From Brevundimonas fontaquae (lineage in GTDB: Bacteria > Pseudomonadota > Alphaproteobacteria > Caulobacterales > Caulobacteraceae), in assembly GCF_017086445.1 (NCBI RefSeq), contig NZ_CP070968.1:2232001-2296000 (forward strand): a stretch of 64,000 bases of DNA, in the 5' to 3' direction. The notes under the pieces were generated by a model. It ran no database searches, had not been told where the DNA came from, and was given only the letters and a program-made list of their open reading frames with translations. Below are positions 19,996 to 28,811 of the stretch, piece by piece. A program made the translations under genes and the position numbers. Every line of letters starts with the position of its first letter. Position 1 is the stretch's first letter.

Positions 19996-21264
19996 TTAGG
20001 CGGCGCCGTCCGCCTTCTTCTTGGAGGCTTCCGAGTAGATCAGCAGGGGCTGGGCCTTGCCGTCGATGACCTCGGCGTTGACCACCACTTCCTCGACGCC
20101 TTCGAAGGTCGGCAGTTCGAACATGGTTTCCAGCAGGATGCCTTCCAGGATCGAACGCAAGCCGCGCGCGCCGGTCTTGCGAGTGATGGCCTTCTTGGCG
20201 ACGGCGATCAGGGCGTCGTCGGTGAAGGTCAGTTCGACGTTCTCCATCTCGAACAGGCGCTTGTATTGCTTAACCAGCGCGTTCTTCGGCTCGGTCAGGA
20301 TGGTGACCAGGGCCGCCTCGTCCAAGTCTTCCAGCGTCGCCAGAACCGGCAGACGGCCGATGAACTCGGGGATCAGGCCGAAACGCATCAGGTCGTCCGG
20401 CTCGACGCCCTTCAGAATATCGCCCGTGCGACGCTCGTCGATTTCCTTGACCTGGGCCCCGAAGCCGATCGAAGCGCCCGCGCCGCGCGCCGAGATCACC
20501 TTCTCCAGGCCCGCGAATGCGCCGCCGACAATGAACAGGATGTTGGCGGTGTCGACCTGCAGGAACTCCTGCTGCGGATGCTTGCGGCCGCCTTGCGGAG
20601 GCACGGAGGCGACGGTGCCTTCCATGATCTTCAGCAGGGCCTGCTGCACGCCTTCGCCCGACACGTCGCGGGTGATCGACGGATTGTCCGACTTGCGGCT
20701 GATCTTGTCGATTTCGTCAATGTAGACGATGCCGCGCTGGGCGCGCTCTACGTTGTAGTCCGACGCCTGCAACAGCTTCAGGATGATGTTCTCGACGTCC
20801 TCACCCACATAACCGGCTTCGGTCAGCGTCGTGGCGTCAGCCATGGTGAAGGGCACGTCGATGATGCGCGCCAGCGTTTGCGCCAGCAGCGTCTTGCCCG
20901 AGCCTGTCGGCCCGATCAGCATGATGTTGGACTTGGCCAGTTCGACGTCGTTGTTCTTCGTCGCGTGGTTCAGGCGCTTGTAGTGGTTGTGGACGGCGAC
21001 CGAGAGGACCTTCTTGGCATGCGACTGCCCGATGACATAGTCGTTCAGGACATCGCGGATTTCCTTGGGCGTGGGTACGCCGTCGGTCGTCTTCTTGAAG
21101 CCGATCTTGTGCTCTTCGCGGATGATGTCCATGCACAGTTCGACGCACTCATCGCAGATGAACACGGTCGGGCCCGCGATCAGTTTGCGGACCTCGTGCT
21201 GGCTCTTTCCGCAGAACGAGCAGTACAGGGTGCTTTTGGCGTCGGTGCCGGCTGCTTTGGTCAT
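19996..21264 (-). CDS. clpX: ClpX, ATP-dependent unfoldase of the ClpXP protease
   Basis: AAA+ unfoldase of 422 aa that feeds tagged substrates to ClpP; in Caulobacterales it is central to cell-cycle proteolysis. The N-terminal zinc-binding domain has Cys15, Cys18, Cys37 and Cys40. Walker A is GPTGSGKT, Walker B is [10 protein letters not shown], and the pore loop GYVGED is present. The ClpP-contacting IGF loop appears as SIGFGAQV. Start [11 protein letters not shown] is the family norm. clpX is separated from clpP by a HAD gene and a small gene on either strand, unlike the contiguous clpP-clpX order of many bacteria. Confidence 0.97.
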   Translation of the reverse strand: MTKAAGTDAKSTLYCSFCGKSQHEVRKLIAGPTVFICDECVELCMDIIREEHKIGFKKTTDGVPTPKEIRDVLNDYVIGQSHAKKVLSVAVHNHYKRLNHATKNNDVELAKSNIMLIGPTGSGKTLLAQTLARIIDVPFTMADATTLTEAGYVGEDVENIILKLLQASDYNVERAQRGIVYIDEIDKISRKSDNPSITRDVSGEGVQQALLKIMEGTVASVPPQGGRKHPQQEFLQVDTANILFIVGGAFAGLEKVISARGAGASIGFGAQVKEIDERRTGDILKGVEPDDLMRFGLIPEFIGRLPVLATLEDLDEAALVTILTEPKNALVKQYKRLFEMENVELTFTDDALIAVAKKAITRKTGARGLRSILEGILLETMFELPTFEGVEEVVVNAEVIDGKAQPLLIYSEASKKKADGAA

Positions 21265-21458
21265 AGACCCTTATCTCACTCCCGCGGCGCGGACCGAAAT
21301 GGCCCGCAACGCGCTTCCCTCACGTTGATTCCAGCACTCTGGACGCAAAGGTCTTCAAAAAATGACAATCACCCATCACACGTTCCGCGACAACCCCGAA
21401 GGCGACACGGGATTGTTGCAGTGCGCGAATGGATCAGTGTCGACGGGGATCAAGGCGA

Positions 21459-22106
21459 ATGTCTGACATGGGTATCGTGCAGGATTTACGCCAGTCCGCG
21501 GCGAATGGACGTGCCATCGTCGCCTTCGATTTCGACGGCACGCTGACGATTCGGGACAGCTTCACCGAATTTCTTCGTTGGCGGGCCGGTCCGGGCGCCT
21601 GGGCGTTGGGGCTGGTGAAGCTGGCCCCTGCCCTCGCCGCCTACGCCAAGGATCGTGACAGGGGCCGGATCAAGGCGGCGTCCGTCCGGGAGTTCTTACA
21701 CGGCATGGATCGGCAGACGCTGGAAGCGGAAGCCGCGGCGTTTGCGCAAGAAGTCTGGCCGCGCTTCATGCGTCCCGATGCGCTCGAGGTCTGGAACGCT
21801 TGGGGCGAACGCGGCGCACACCGTGTCATCGTGACGGCTTCGCCCACGACTACCGTCGCGCCCTTCGCCCGCAAGCTGGGGGCAGACGCCCTGCTGGGCA
21901 CCGAGTTCGTCTTCGACGTGGACGACCGAATCACCGGAGGCTTCGTCGGCCCTAACTGTCGGGGCGAGGAGAAGGTGCGGCGGCTGAAGTCGGCCTATGG
22001 CGACGACATGACGCTGACCGCCGCCTATGGCGACACCTCTGGCGACACGGATATGCTGGCGATGGCGCAGCAGCCGGGCTTCAGGGTCTTTCGCCAGAAG
22101 CCCTAG
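21459..22106 (+). CDS. HAD-IB family hydrolase (PSP-like phosphatase)
   Basis: Predicted phosphatase of 215 aa. Motif I is FDFDGTLTIRD with the nucleophile Asp, motif II is VTASP, and motif III/IV is AYGDTSGDTDML. The cap region and the SP after VTA fit the HAD-IB subfamily (SerB-like and CicA-like proteins). Start ATG 21459 has AAGGCG just upstream; the alternatives at 21429 and 21468 would change the N-terminus by 10 or 3 residues. A homologue called CicA is known near cell-cycle genes in Caulobacter; that identification is an inference. The substrate cannot be read from the sequence. Confidence 0.8.
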   Translation: MSDMGIVQDLRQSAANGRAIVAFDFDGTLTIRDSFTEFLRWRAGPGAWALGLVKLAPALAAYAKDRDRGRIKAASVREFLHGMDRQTLEAEAAAFAQEVWPRFMRPDALEVWNAWGERGAHRVIVTASPTTTVAPFARKLGADALLGTEFVFDVDDRITGGFVGPNCRGEEKVRRLKSAYGDDMTLTAAYGDTSGDTDMLAMAQQPGFRVFRQKP

Positions 22107-22109
22107 GGC

Positions 22110-22430
22110 TCAGTTCCCGTCGGCGTCCACGTCGAACACCATCGCCTTGCCGCGCGAAGCCGGATCCCAGCCGGCCTCGATCGCCGAGGCGATAGCGGTG
22201 CGGACGGCGTCGACATTGACGCGCTGCTTTTCCACATCCGGCCGGCCGTTGGGCCGAAGCGGCGGTGGAAACTGCACGATGGCCTCACGTTTGAAGTCGG
22301 CGTGGCGCAGCGAGACGGCCATGCCCTCCCAGACGTTGCCGCCCTTGGGTTGAGGTTGGCGGCGAAGCTCCCAGACGTAGCTTTCACCATCAACGTCGAC
22401 CGTGCCGCTTTGATCTCGTGTGAACTGCAT
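22110..22430 (-). CDS. Conserved hypothetical protein, 106 aa
   Basis: Small soluble protein without recognised domain. The opening MQFTRDQSGTVDVDGESY and the evenly spaced Trp, Arg and Pro residues suggest a compact beta-rich fold. There is no signal peptide or membrane segment. It ends 3 nt from the stop of the convergent HAD gene and lies downstream of the clpP terminator on the same strand, so it needs its own promoter in the roughly 25 nt before its start or read-through from clpP. Confidence 0.7.
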   Translation of the reverse strand: MQFTRDQSGTVDVDGESYVWELRRQPQPKGGNVWEGMAVSLRHADFKREAIVQFPPPLRPNGRPDVEKQRVNVDAVRTAIASAIEAGWDPASRGKAMVFDVDADGN

Positions 22431-22453
22431 GGCGGTTCCGATAGCACAAAATG

Positions 22454-22486
22454 AAAAGGGCGCGCCGCAGCGGGCGCGCCCTTTTT
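22454..22486. terminator. Intrinsic terminator after clpP (bidirectional)
   Basis: GGGCGCGCC and GGCGCGCCC form a 9-bp stem around GCAGCG (22458-22481). T-runs flank it on both strands (TTTT for minus, TTTTT for plus). On the minus strand it follows clpP by 18 nt. Confidence 0.85.
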
Positions 22487-22503
22487 GTCTTTCGACGGCG
22501 GCC

Positions 22504-23151
22504 TTAGTTGCCGGGCGTCTTCACGCCATCGGCGTCGGCCTGCTCGCGGCGATCATAAACATGATCCACGATACCCCAAGCCTTGGCTTCCTCGGCCGAC
22601 ATGAAGTGGTCGCGATCCAGGGTCTTTTCGACCTCCTCATAGGTCCGGCCGGTGTGATGGACGTAAATCTCGTTCAGACGACGTTTGGTATAGCGGATGT
22701 CGGCGGCGTGCAGTTCGATATCCGACGCCTGGCCGCGGAAACCGCCCGAGGGCTGGTGCACCATAACCCGCGCATTGGGCAGGGCGATCCGCTGGCCTGC
22801 GGCGCCGGCCGTCAGGATCAGCGAGCCGGCCGAAGCCGCCATGCCCATGACGACGGTCGAAACCGGGCTCTTGATGTATTGCATGGTGTCATAGATCGCG
22901 AGCGCCGAGGTCACCTGACCGCCGGGGCTGTTGATATACATGCTGATTTCCTTCTTCGGGTTCTCCGATTCAAGGAAGAGCAATTGGGCGCAGATCAGCG
23001 ACGCCATCCCGTCTTCGAACGGTCCCGTCAGGAAGATGATCCGCTCGCGCAGCAGACGCGAGAAGATGTCGAAGGAGCGCTCGCCGCGGCTGGATTGCTC
23101 CACCACCATCGGCACCAGGTTCATGTTCATCAGTTCGATCGGATCGCGCAT
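22504..23151 (-). CDS. clpP: ClpP, proteolytic subunit of Clp protease
   Basis: Serine peptidase subunit, 215 aa, forming the tetradecameric chamber used with ClpX and ClpA. The catalytic triad is visible: Ser in GMAASAGS, His in VMVHQPSGG and Asp in KTLDRDHF. The N-terminal [20 protein letters not shown] is the conserved processed region. It lies downstream of tig on the same strand, separated by a terminator-like hairpin. Confidence 0.97.
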   Translation of the reverse strand: MRDPIELMNMNLVPMVVEQSSRGERSFDIFSRLLRERIIFLTGPFEDGMASLICAQLLFLESENPKKEISMYINSPGGQVTSALAIYDTMQYIKSPVSTVVMGMAASAGSLILTAGAAGQRIALPNARVMVHQPSGGFRGQASDIELHAADIRYTKRRLNEIYVHHTGRTYEEVEKTLDRDHFMSAEEAKAWGIVDHVYDRREQADADGVKTPGN

Positions 23152-23256
23152 ATAGCCTTCTCGGGAATGCTGGGGACGCGCGACTCAGGAACCGCACGTC
23201 TTGTTACTCTGCATATCGGTCATGAAGGCCGCCTTACAAGGCCGCGACCAGACATG

Positions 23257-23285
23257 AAAAAGGCGGAAGCCCTGCGACCTCCGCC
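23257..23285 (-). terminator. Rho-independent terminator of tig
   Basis: On the minus strand GGCGGA pairs with TCCGCC around a GC-rich loop, followed by TTTTT. It starts 26 nt after the tig stop. Confidence 0.75.
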
Positions 23286-23311
23286 CTTGGATCATTCAGA
23301 AACGAAAACGA

Positions 23312-24658
23312 TCAGCCCTCGTCTTCGTCTTCCTTCAGCAGCTCTTCCTTGGTGATCGCTTTGTCGGTCACGTCGGCGACGCCCACGATCAGGTCGACGA
23401 CCTTCTCTTCATAGATGGGGGCGCGCATCTGGGCGGCGGCGTTGGGGTTCTGGCGGTAGAAGTTCAGGACGGCCTGTTCTTGGCCCGGATAGTTGCGGGC
23501 TTCCTGCAGAATGGCGGCGTTCAGTTCCTGGTCGGTGACCTGGACGTTGTTAGCGCGACCGATTTCGGCCAGCACCAGGCCCAGACGCACGCGGCGCTCG
23601 GCGATCTTGCGGTATTCGGCCTTCAGGTCTTCGTCCGACTTGGCGGCGTCTTCTTCCGGCAGACGACCAGCGGTCTTGTCGGCCTCGACCTGCTGCCAGA
23701 TGCCGTCGAACTCGGCGTCCACCATCTTCGGCGGCAGCGGGAAGTCGTGGGCCTCGTCCAGTTGGTCCAGCAGGGCGCGCTTCAGCTTGAAGCGGGCGGC
23801 GCCGGCGTACTGCTGGTCCAGGTTGGACTTCAGCAGTTCCTTCAGCTTGTCCAGCGACTCCAGACCGATGCGGGTGGCGAAATCGTCGTCGATCTTGGAT
23901 TCGGCTTCAGCCTTGATGGCCTTCACCTTGATGTCGAAGGTGGCTTTCTTGCCTGCCAGATGGGCGGCTTGATAGTTCTCGGGGAAGGTGACCTCGATCG
24001 TCTTCTCTTCACCGACCTTGGCGCCCGTCAGTTGCTCTTCGAAGCCGGGGATGAAGCGGCCCGAGCCGATCACCAGGTCCGCGTCCTCGGCGGCGCCGCC
24101 TTCGAAGGGCTCGCCGTGCAGCTTGCCCAGGAAGTCGATCGTCAGTTGGTCACCCTCGGCGGCCTTGACGGTCTTGCCCTTCTTGTCTTCGTAGGTCTTG
24201 GCCTGACCGGCCAGTTCCGTCAGGGCCTCGTCCAGATCGGCGTCAGACGCTTCGTAGGTCGGACGTTCCAGCTTCAGGGTCTTGGGATCGACCGGCTCGA
24301 AGTCCGGCATGATTTCCAGCGACATTTCATAGGCCAGGTCTTCCTGACCGGCGATGACCTTGTCCATGTCCGAGGTCAGCTTCATCTCGGCCGGCGCGGC
24401 GGGACGAATCTTGGCTTCGTCGAGCGCCTTCTGGCTGGTTTCGTTCAGCTCGGCGTTGATGATCTCGCCCATGAACTCACGCCCGAAGGTCTTCTTGACG
24501 TGGGCGACCGGCACCTTGCCCGGACGGAAGCCCTTCAGCTTCACCTGCGGGGCGACTTCCTTGACGCGGGCGTCGAGCTTCTCGTTCAGCTCCGCGACGG
24601 GAATGGTGACCGCGATCACGCGGCTGAGGCCTTCGTTCGACTTTTCGACGACTTGCAT
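23312..24658 (-). CDS. tig: Trigger factor, ribosome-associated chaperone
   Basis: Peptidyl-prolyl isomerase and chaperone of 448 aa that binds nascent chains at the ribosomal exit. The ribosome-binding signature GFRPGKVP (about residues 43-50) is intact. The FKBP-type PPIase domain lies around residues 150-250 (DQLTIDFLGKLHGEPFEGG, split here for length), followed by the helical C-terminal arms. ATG 24658 (MQVVEKSNEGLSR) matches the standard start; an upstream in-frame extension has no family similarity. It ends in an acidic tail, EDEDEG. Confidence 0.97.
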   Translation of the reverse strand: MQVVEKSNEGLSRVIAVTIPVAELNEKLDARVKEVAPQVKLKGFRPGKVPVAHVKKTFGREFMGEIINAELNETSQKALDEAKIRPAAPAEMKLTSDMDKVIAGQEDLAYEMSLEIMPDFEPVDPKTLKLERPTYEASDADLDEALTELAGQAKTYEDKKGKTVKAAEGDQLTIDFLGKLHGEPFEGGAAEDADLVIGSGRFIPGFEEQLTGAKVGEEKTIEVTFPENYQAAHLAGKKATFDIKVKAIKAEAESKIDDDFATRIGLESLDKLKELLKSNLDQQYAGAARFKLKRALLDQLDEAHDFPLPPKMVDAEFDGIWQQVEADKTAGRLPEEDAAKSDEDLKAEYRKIAERRVRLGLVLAEIGRANNVQVTDQELNAAILQEARNYPGQEQAVLNFYRQNPNAAAQMRAPIYEEKVVDLIVGVADVTDKAITKEELLKEDEDEG

Positions 24659-24849
24659 GGTCGGGATTCTGACGCTCTGGGGCGCATGAGCCATCGAGAC
24701 GGCCGGCGCGGAATGGATAAAGCAAGAAGGCCGCCCCGTGTGGAGCGGCGCCTCGAAGCCCGCCCTTATGTCGAGAAGGGCCCGAAAGGTCAACGCGGGC
24801 GTGGTCAGAGCCGGTGGTTTCGCGGCCTTTGCGTGGCTATGTTGACCAA

Positions 24850-25551
24850 ATGAGCCAACCCGCCTCCCCCATCGGCGTCTTCGTCACGCCCGTCACCCCG
24901 CTTCAACAGAACTGCACGACCGTCTGGTGCACCGCGACCAATAAGGCCGCCGTGATCGATCCTGGCGGTTCGGTCGATGCAGTTCTGGGCGAGGTCACGC
25001 GGCGCGGCCTGACGCTGGATCAGATCTGGATCACCCACGGCCATCTGGATCACGCGGGCGGCGCGGCCGAAATGCAAGCGAAAACCGGCGTCCAGATCAC
25101 TGGGCCCCAGAAGGCCGACCAGTTCTGGATCGACCGAATCGTGGAGAGCGGCCGGATGTACGGCCTGCCCGACGCTCGCCCCTTCACGCCGGATCGCTGG
25201 CTGGAGGATGGCGACACAGTATCGTTGGGAGAAACGACCTGGGACGTGCGCCATTGTCCAGGCCACACGCCCGGGCACGTCATCTTCTTCAATCGCGCGG
25301 CGCGATTCGCTCAGGTCGGCGACGTTCTGTTCAAGGGGTCAGTGGGTCGCACCGACTTCCCGATGAGCGATCCGCCCGCCCTGATCCGCTCAGTGATCGA
25401 AAAGCTCTGGCCGCTGGGCGACGACGTCACCTTTGTACCGGGCCACGGGCCGATCTCCACCTTTGGTGAAGAGCGACGGACCAATCCGTTCGTGTCTGAC
25501 GCCGCAATGCGACAGGCCCCGATCCAGCGTGAGCCGTCGGGGCCTGCCTGA
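24850..25551 (+). CDS. Metallo-beta-lactamase fold hydrolase (GloB/YcbL-like)
   Basis: Probable thioesterase of the glyoxalase II-related group, 233 aa. Zinc ligands: THGHLDHAGG (HxHxDH), the His in CPGHTPGH, the bridging Asp in AQVGDVLFKGSVGRTDFP and the late His in VPGHGP. The GRTDFP motif is typical of YcbL-type proteins. Start MSQPASPIGVF at 24850 is preferred over a GTG at 24814 because the domain begins directly after it. It is divergent from tig. Confidence 0.87.
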   Translation: MSQPASPIGVFVTPVTPLQQNCTTVWCTATNKAAVIDPGGSVDAVLGEVTRRGLTLDQIWITHGHLDHAGGAAEMQAKTGVQITGPQKADQFWIDRIVESGRMYGLPDARPFTPDRWLEDGDTVSLGETTWDVRHCPGHTPGHVIFFNRAARFAQVGDVLFKGSVGRTDFPMSDPPALIRSVIEKLWPLGDDVTFVPGHGPISTFGEERRTNPFVSDAAMRQAPIQREPSGPA

Positions 25552-25569
25552 GCCCAATGATCGTGTGGC

Positions 25570-25863
25570 TTATCGGCGCAGGATCATGCCGATGATGACG
25601 CCGATGCCCAGCGCGTAGAGCGTCGCCTTCATCGGATTGTCTTGGATGTCTTCCTGCACACGGTGGACGCGTCCGGAAATCTTCTCACGCACCAGACCGG
25701 CGTCTTCTCTGACGGCCTGACGGACCGAAGTGGTCTTGCCGAAGCTGCGGCCCTCGCCCTCGGCGAGAATGGCGTCCGCCTGTCGGTCCAGACGTTGGGT
25801 CAGATCATCGTCTTCCAGGACGATGTCGTCGGGTGATGTCGCGCTGATTGGGGTGTTGGTCAT
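25570..25863 (-). CDS. DUF883-type (ElaB/YqjD-like) membrane-anchored stress protein
   Basis: 97-aa protein with a charged helical body and a C-terminal hydrophobic anchor ALGIGVIIGMILRR. Conserved features of the ElaB/YqjD/DUF883 group are the charged amphipathic helix, the preceding DNPMKATLYALG turn and the terminal double Arg. Related proteins tether ribosomes to the membrane in stationary phase. A promoter-like GGAAC-N16-GGTTT lies upstream, matching general stress (EcfG/SigT) control. Confidence 0.75.
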   Translation of the reverse strand: MTNTPISATSPDDIVLEDDDLTQRLDRQADAILAEGEGRSFGKTTSVRQAVREDAGLVREKISGRVHRVQEDIQDNPMKATLYALGIGVIIGMILRR

Positions 25864-25887
25864 GTCGATCTCCATGGTTCGCTGAAC

Positions 25888-25913
25888 AAACCGGCGTTGC
25901 GACCCATGGTTCC
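25888..25913 (-). promoter_or_regulatory. Candidate EcfG/SigT stress promoter of the DUF883 gene
   Basis: On the minus strand GGAAC and GGTTT are separated by 16 nt, close to the alphaproteobacterial general-stress sigma factor consensus GGAAC-N16/17-GTT. It lies 25 nt upstream of the ATG at 25863. Confidence 0.6.
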
Positions 25914-25917
25914 TTTT

Positions 25918-25942
25918 TGAACGTGGGCGATCACGGTGCGTT
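25918..25942 (+). promoter_or_regulatory. Candidate EcfG/SigT stress promoter of the Pro-rich small gene
   Basis: TGAAC and CGTT are separated by 16 nt: one mismatch in the -35 element and an exact -10. It is divergent from the DUF883 promoter and 24 nt upstream of the small ORF's ATG. Confidence 0.5.
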
Positions 25943-25966
25943 GGTTGATCGCATAAGGAGCCGCCC

Positions 25967-26128
25967 ATGACCTACATCGAACCCAACCCGAACACGCCGC
26001 AACCCGAGATCCAGCCTGAGCCGACGCAGCAGCCGGAAATACAGCCATCAGACACCCCCGATGAAGTTCCGCCGATGGAGCCGGATGGCGGCGGCGAAGG
26101 TGATTCGCGGCCTTATGGCGCTGGGTAA
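25967..26128 (+). CDS. Small Pro/Glu-rich protein, 53 aa
   Basis: Short gene with an AAGGAG ribosome-binding site 6 nt before ATG 25967 and stop TAA at 26126-26128. The product is acidic and dominated by Pro, Glu, Gln and Thr with imperfect PEIQP repeats, then a Gly-rich turn. It has no membrane segment or signal peptide and should be disordered. It lies between two probable stress genes and shares a divergent promoter region with the DUF883 gene. The good Shine-Dalgarno and codon bias argue that it is real; function unknown. Confidence 0.65.
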   Translation: MTYIEPNPNTPQPEIQPEPTQQPEIQPSDTPDEVPPMEPDGGGEGDSRPYGAG

Positions 26129-26180
26129 AGTCAAACTCACGAGGGCTTGAGGATCGCGACAGTAAAACGGAGTTCCCGAC

Positions 26181-26205
26181 GGAACCGTCACGGAGTCACT
26201 GGGTT
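26181..26205 (+). promoter_or_regulatory. Candidate EcfG/SigT stress promoter of the KGG gene
   Basis: GGAAC at 26181-26185 and GTT at 26203-26205 with 17-nt spacing, 39 nt upstream of the KGG-protein ATG. KGG proteins are known stress-induced proteins, which fits. Confidence 0.5.
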
Positions 26206-26244
26206 CACTTCAGCAAGCGCAACGGCAGCACTGAAAGGAACACG

Positions 26245-26466
26245 ATGGACAGCCAACCCACCCGACCCTCCGGCGTTTCCAAGCGAGGTTTTGCCTCCAT
26301 GGATCCCGAACGTCAGCGCGAAATCGCGCGCAAAGGGGGTGCCAGCGTCCCCAGCGAAAAACGCAGCTTCTCCCAGGACCGCAGCCTCGCCGCACAGGCC
26401 GGCCGCAAGGGTGGAGAAGCGTCGCACGGAACCAAGAAAGACGCGGACGCAGCCGAAGGGCAGTAG
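26245..26466 (+). CDS. KGG-motif stress-induced protein
   Basis: 73-aa hydrophilic protein with two KGG repeats: RGFASMDPERQREIARKGG and AAQAGRKGGEAS. This repeat defines the stress-induced KGG family (GsiB/YciG-like, Con-10-like). Such proteins are induced by desiccation, osmotic or stationary-phase stress. The start has an AAAGGAAC purine stretch upstream. An intrinsic terminator follows the stop, so it is likely monocistronic. Confidence 0.85.
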   Translation: MDSQPTRPSGVSKRGFASMDPERQREIARKGGASVPSEKRSFSQDRSLAAQAGRKGGEASHGTKKDADAAEGQ

Positions 26467-26488
26467 TCGGTTAGACTAGATACAAACA

Positions 26489-26521
26489 GGGCGGCCCATC
26501 GATCGATGCGCCGCCCTTTTT
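26489..26521 (+). terminator. Rho-independent terminator of the KGG gene
   Basis: GGGCGGC/GCCGCCC stem with an inner CATCGATCGATG palindrome, followed by TTTTT. It also lies just past the stop of the convergent ergothioneine gene. Confidence 0.85.
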
Positions 26522-26549
26522 CTTGTCCGCGATCAGCCGCGTTTTCGGC

Positions 26550-28709
26550 TCAGGCGCGCAGGACCGCCAAGGCCACGCTCGGCGCCGGAGAGGTATCGAT
26601 GCGCACGACCGTCCAGCCGGAGGCGGCCGCCATGGTCTGGATCGATTCAGGCGTGAACTTGCGCGAGCTTTCGGTGTGGATCGTCTCGCCGGTCATGAAG
26701 CGGAATGTCCGATCTCCGATGTGCGCGGTCGTCGGCGCAATCGCTTGCAGATGCATTTCCATGCGCGAGGCGTCCGGGTTCCACACGGCGCGGTGAACAA
26801 AGGCGTCCACATCGAAATCGGTATCCAACTCGTGATTGGCGCGGATCAGAACATTGCGATTGAAGGCCGCCGTAACGCCCTGGCTGTCGTCATAGGCGGC
26901 GACCAGGATCGCAGGATCTTTGACCAGATCGACGCCGAGAATGAACAACGCCCCCTCGCCCAGCATCCGACGCGCGGCCGCCAGGAATTGCTCCGCCTCA
27001 TCCGGCTGCAGATTGCCGATGGTCGAGCCGGGGAAGAAGCCGATCCGTCGCCCCGACGGAAGATCGTCGGGCAGCGGGGCCAGATGTTCGAAGTCGCCCA
27101 GAACCGGCTGCACGCGCAGGTTTGGATAATCAGCACGGACGCGAATGGCGGCGTCCATCAGAGCACTCTCGCTGATGTCGAGCGGAACGTAGGCGCCGAG
27201 GTCGGTGGCGGCGTCTAACAAAATCCGCGTCTTCTCGCTGGCGCCGGATCCGAATTCGACCAGCACCGCGTCGGGGCCGAAGTCGGCCGTCAGCTCCGCC
27301 GCGCGGTCGCGCAACAGCGCCATCTCCTGCCGGGTCGGATAGTATTCCGGCAGCACGGTGATGTCTTCGAACAAACGCGACCCCTCCGCGTCGTAGAACC
27401 ACTTTGGCGGCACGGCTTTTTGCGCGCGCGACAGCCCCTCGATCATATCCTTTCGAAAGGCGGCGGTTTGGGCGTCGTCCGCGGCGTCGTCTCGCGCCAT
27501 GGTCCGCTCCTCAGCCAGTCTCAAACCCATGAAGGCCCACCTCTGTTGGGGATAGAAGAAATTGCGATAGGTGATGCGATCATGGCCCGGCGGCGTGGCG
27601 AACGACCCGCCCCGCAGCACCATCTGATTGGCCATGAACTTGCCGTTGTATTCGGCAGCGGTGCCCGGCGTCGGCTGAAAACCGGGATAGGGCGCATAGG
27701 CGCTGGACGTCCACTGCCACACTTCGCCAGCCAGGTTCGAGAACGCATCAGGCGAAGAGGCGGCGGCATGTTCCCATTCCGCCTCGGACGGCAGTCGCTT
27801 GCCGGCCCAACGGGCAAAGGCGTCGGCCTCATAAAAGCTGATGTGGCGAACCGGCGCAGCAGGATCGACAGGTTTACGCCCCGTCAGACCCATCACGGTC
27901 CAGGCGCCATTAGCCAAACGCCAATACAGCGGCGCGGTCCAGCCCTCAGCCTTGACCGTCCCCCAGCCGTCCGACAGCCACAGCTCGGAACGCGAATAGC
28001 CGCCATCCTGAATGAAGGCGATCCAGTCGCCGTTCGTCACCAGATCCGCAGCCAGAGCGAACGGCTCAAGCCAGACGCGGTGCGACGGCCCCTCATTGTC
28101 GAAGGCGAAGCCCGATTGGTCGTGGCCGATCGTCACCAGACCGCCTTCGAACGCCACCGTTCCAACGCGCGTGTTTTGAAGCGCCTCGGCTCTGGGCTCA
28201 ATCTCATAGGCGGCGGGGTCGAGCGGAGAGCGCGACATCAGGTTCAGTATATCCATCAGGAAAAGCTCCTGATGCTGTTGATCGTGGTGCAGACCCAGCT
28301 CGAACAGATAGCGTTGATGGCCGCTGGTCTCGCCCTGCGCCAGCCAAGCGATCATCCGACGGTCGATCTCGCGCCGATACGCCAGAACCTCGTCGACGGA
28401 CGGCCTGGTCATCAGCCCGCGCTGGTCCCGCCTGACCCGCTCGCCCAAAGCCTCATAGTAGGAGTTGAACAGCTGCTGGAAGCGCGGATCAACCGGCTGG
28501 TATCCGGGATCAGACGACAGGATCATCGCCTCGAAAAACCAGCTGGTGTGCGCCAGATGCCATTTCCCTGGGCTGCAATCCGCCATCGACTGGGCTGACA
28601 GATCTTCCGCAGACAAACCTTCAGCCAGAGCGATCATGCGCGCGCGCACGGCCTTGAACCGCGCCACGTCTGACGCAACCCGCGGGTCGGGCTCGGAGCG
28701 CGCATTCAT
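26550..28709 (-). CDS. egtBD: EgtB-EgtD fusion for ergothioneine biosynthesis
   Basis: One polypeptide of 719 aa appears to carry two enzymes. Residues about 1-400 are EgtB-like: a DinB-type N-terminal domain with iron-ligand motifs HLAHTSWFFE and HHDQQHQE, then a formylglycine-generating-like domain (LPSEAEWEHAA, EVWQWTSS, VLRGGSF). Residues about 405-719 are EgtD-like histidine trimethyltransferase with SAM motif VEFGSGASEKT and PGSTIGNL. EgtD makes hercynine and EgtB attaches the sulfur donor. No stop separates the halves, and the linker is short (RLAEERTMARDDAADDAQ). ATG 28709 (MNARSEPD) is chosen; a GTG at 28808 would add 33 residues without family similarity. Confidence 0.87.
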   Translation of the reverse strand: MNARSEPDPRVASDVARFKAVRARMIALAEGLSAEDLSAQSMADCSPGKWHLAHTSWFFEAMILSSDPGYQPVDPRFQQLFNSYYEALGERVRRDQRGLMTRPSVDEVLAYRREIDRRMIAWLAQGETSGHQRYLFELGLHHDQQHQELFLMDILNLMSRSPLDPAAYEIEPRAEALQNTRVGTVAFEGGLVTIGHDQSGFAFDNEGPSHRVWLEPFALAADLVTNGDWIAFIQDGGYSRSELWLSDGWGTVKAEGWTAPLYWRLANGAWTVMGLTGRKPVDPAAPVRHISFYEADAFARWAGKRLPSEAEWEHAAASSPDAFSNLAGEVWQWTSSAYAPYPGFQPTPGTAAEYNGKFMANQMVLRGGSFATPPGHDRITYRNFFYPQQRWAFMGLRLAEERTMARDDAADDAQTAAFRKDMIEGLSRAQKAVPPKWFYDAEGSRLFEDITVLPEYYPTRQEMALLRDRAAELTADFGPDAVLVEFGSGASEKTRILLDAATDLGAYVPLDISESALMDAAIRVRADYPNLRVQPVLGDFEHLAPLPDDLPSGRRIGFFPGSTIGNLQPDEAEQFLAAARRMLGEGALFILGVDLVKDPAILVAAYDDSQGVTAAFNRNVLIRANHELDTDFDVDAFVHRAVWNPDASRMEMHLQAIAPTTAHIGDRTFRFMTGETIHTESSRKFTPESIQTMAAASGWTVVRIDTSPAPSVALAVLRA

Positions 28710-28811
28710 GTCAGCTGTCCCGTCCGACACCAGCCCCAGCGCCTTGTCAGTGCCGAACAAACGCACCAACAAGGCCAAGGTTCCCAAGCACTTGGCGTTC
28801 GGGATCACGCA

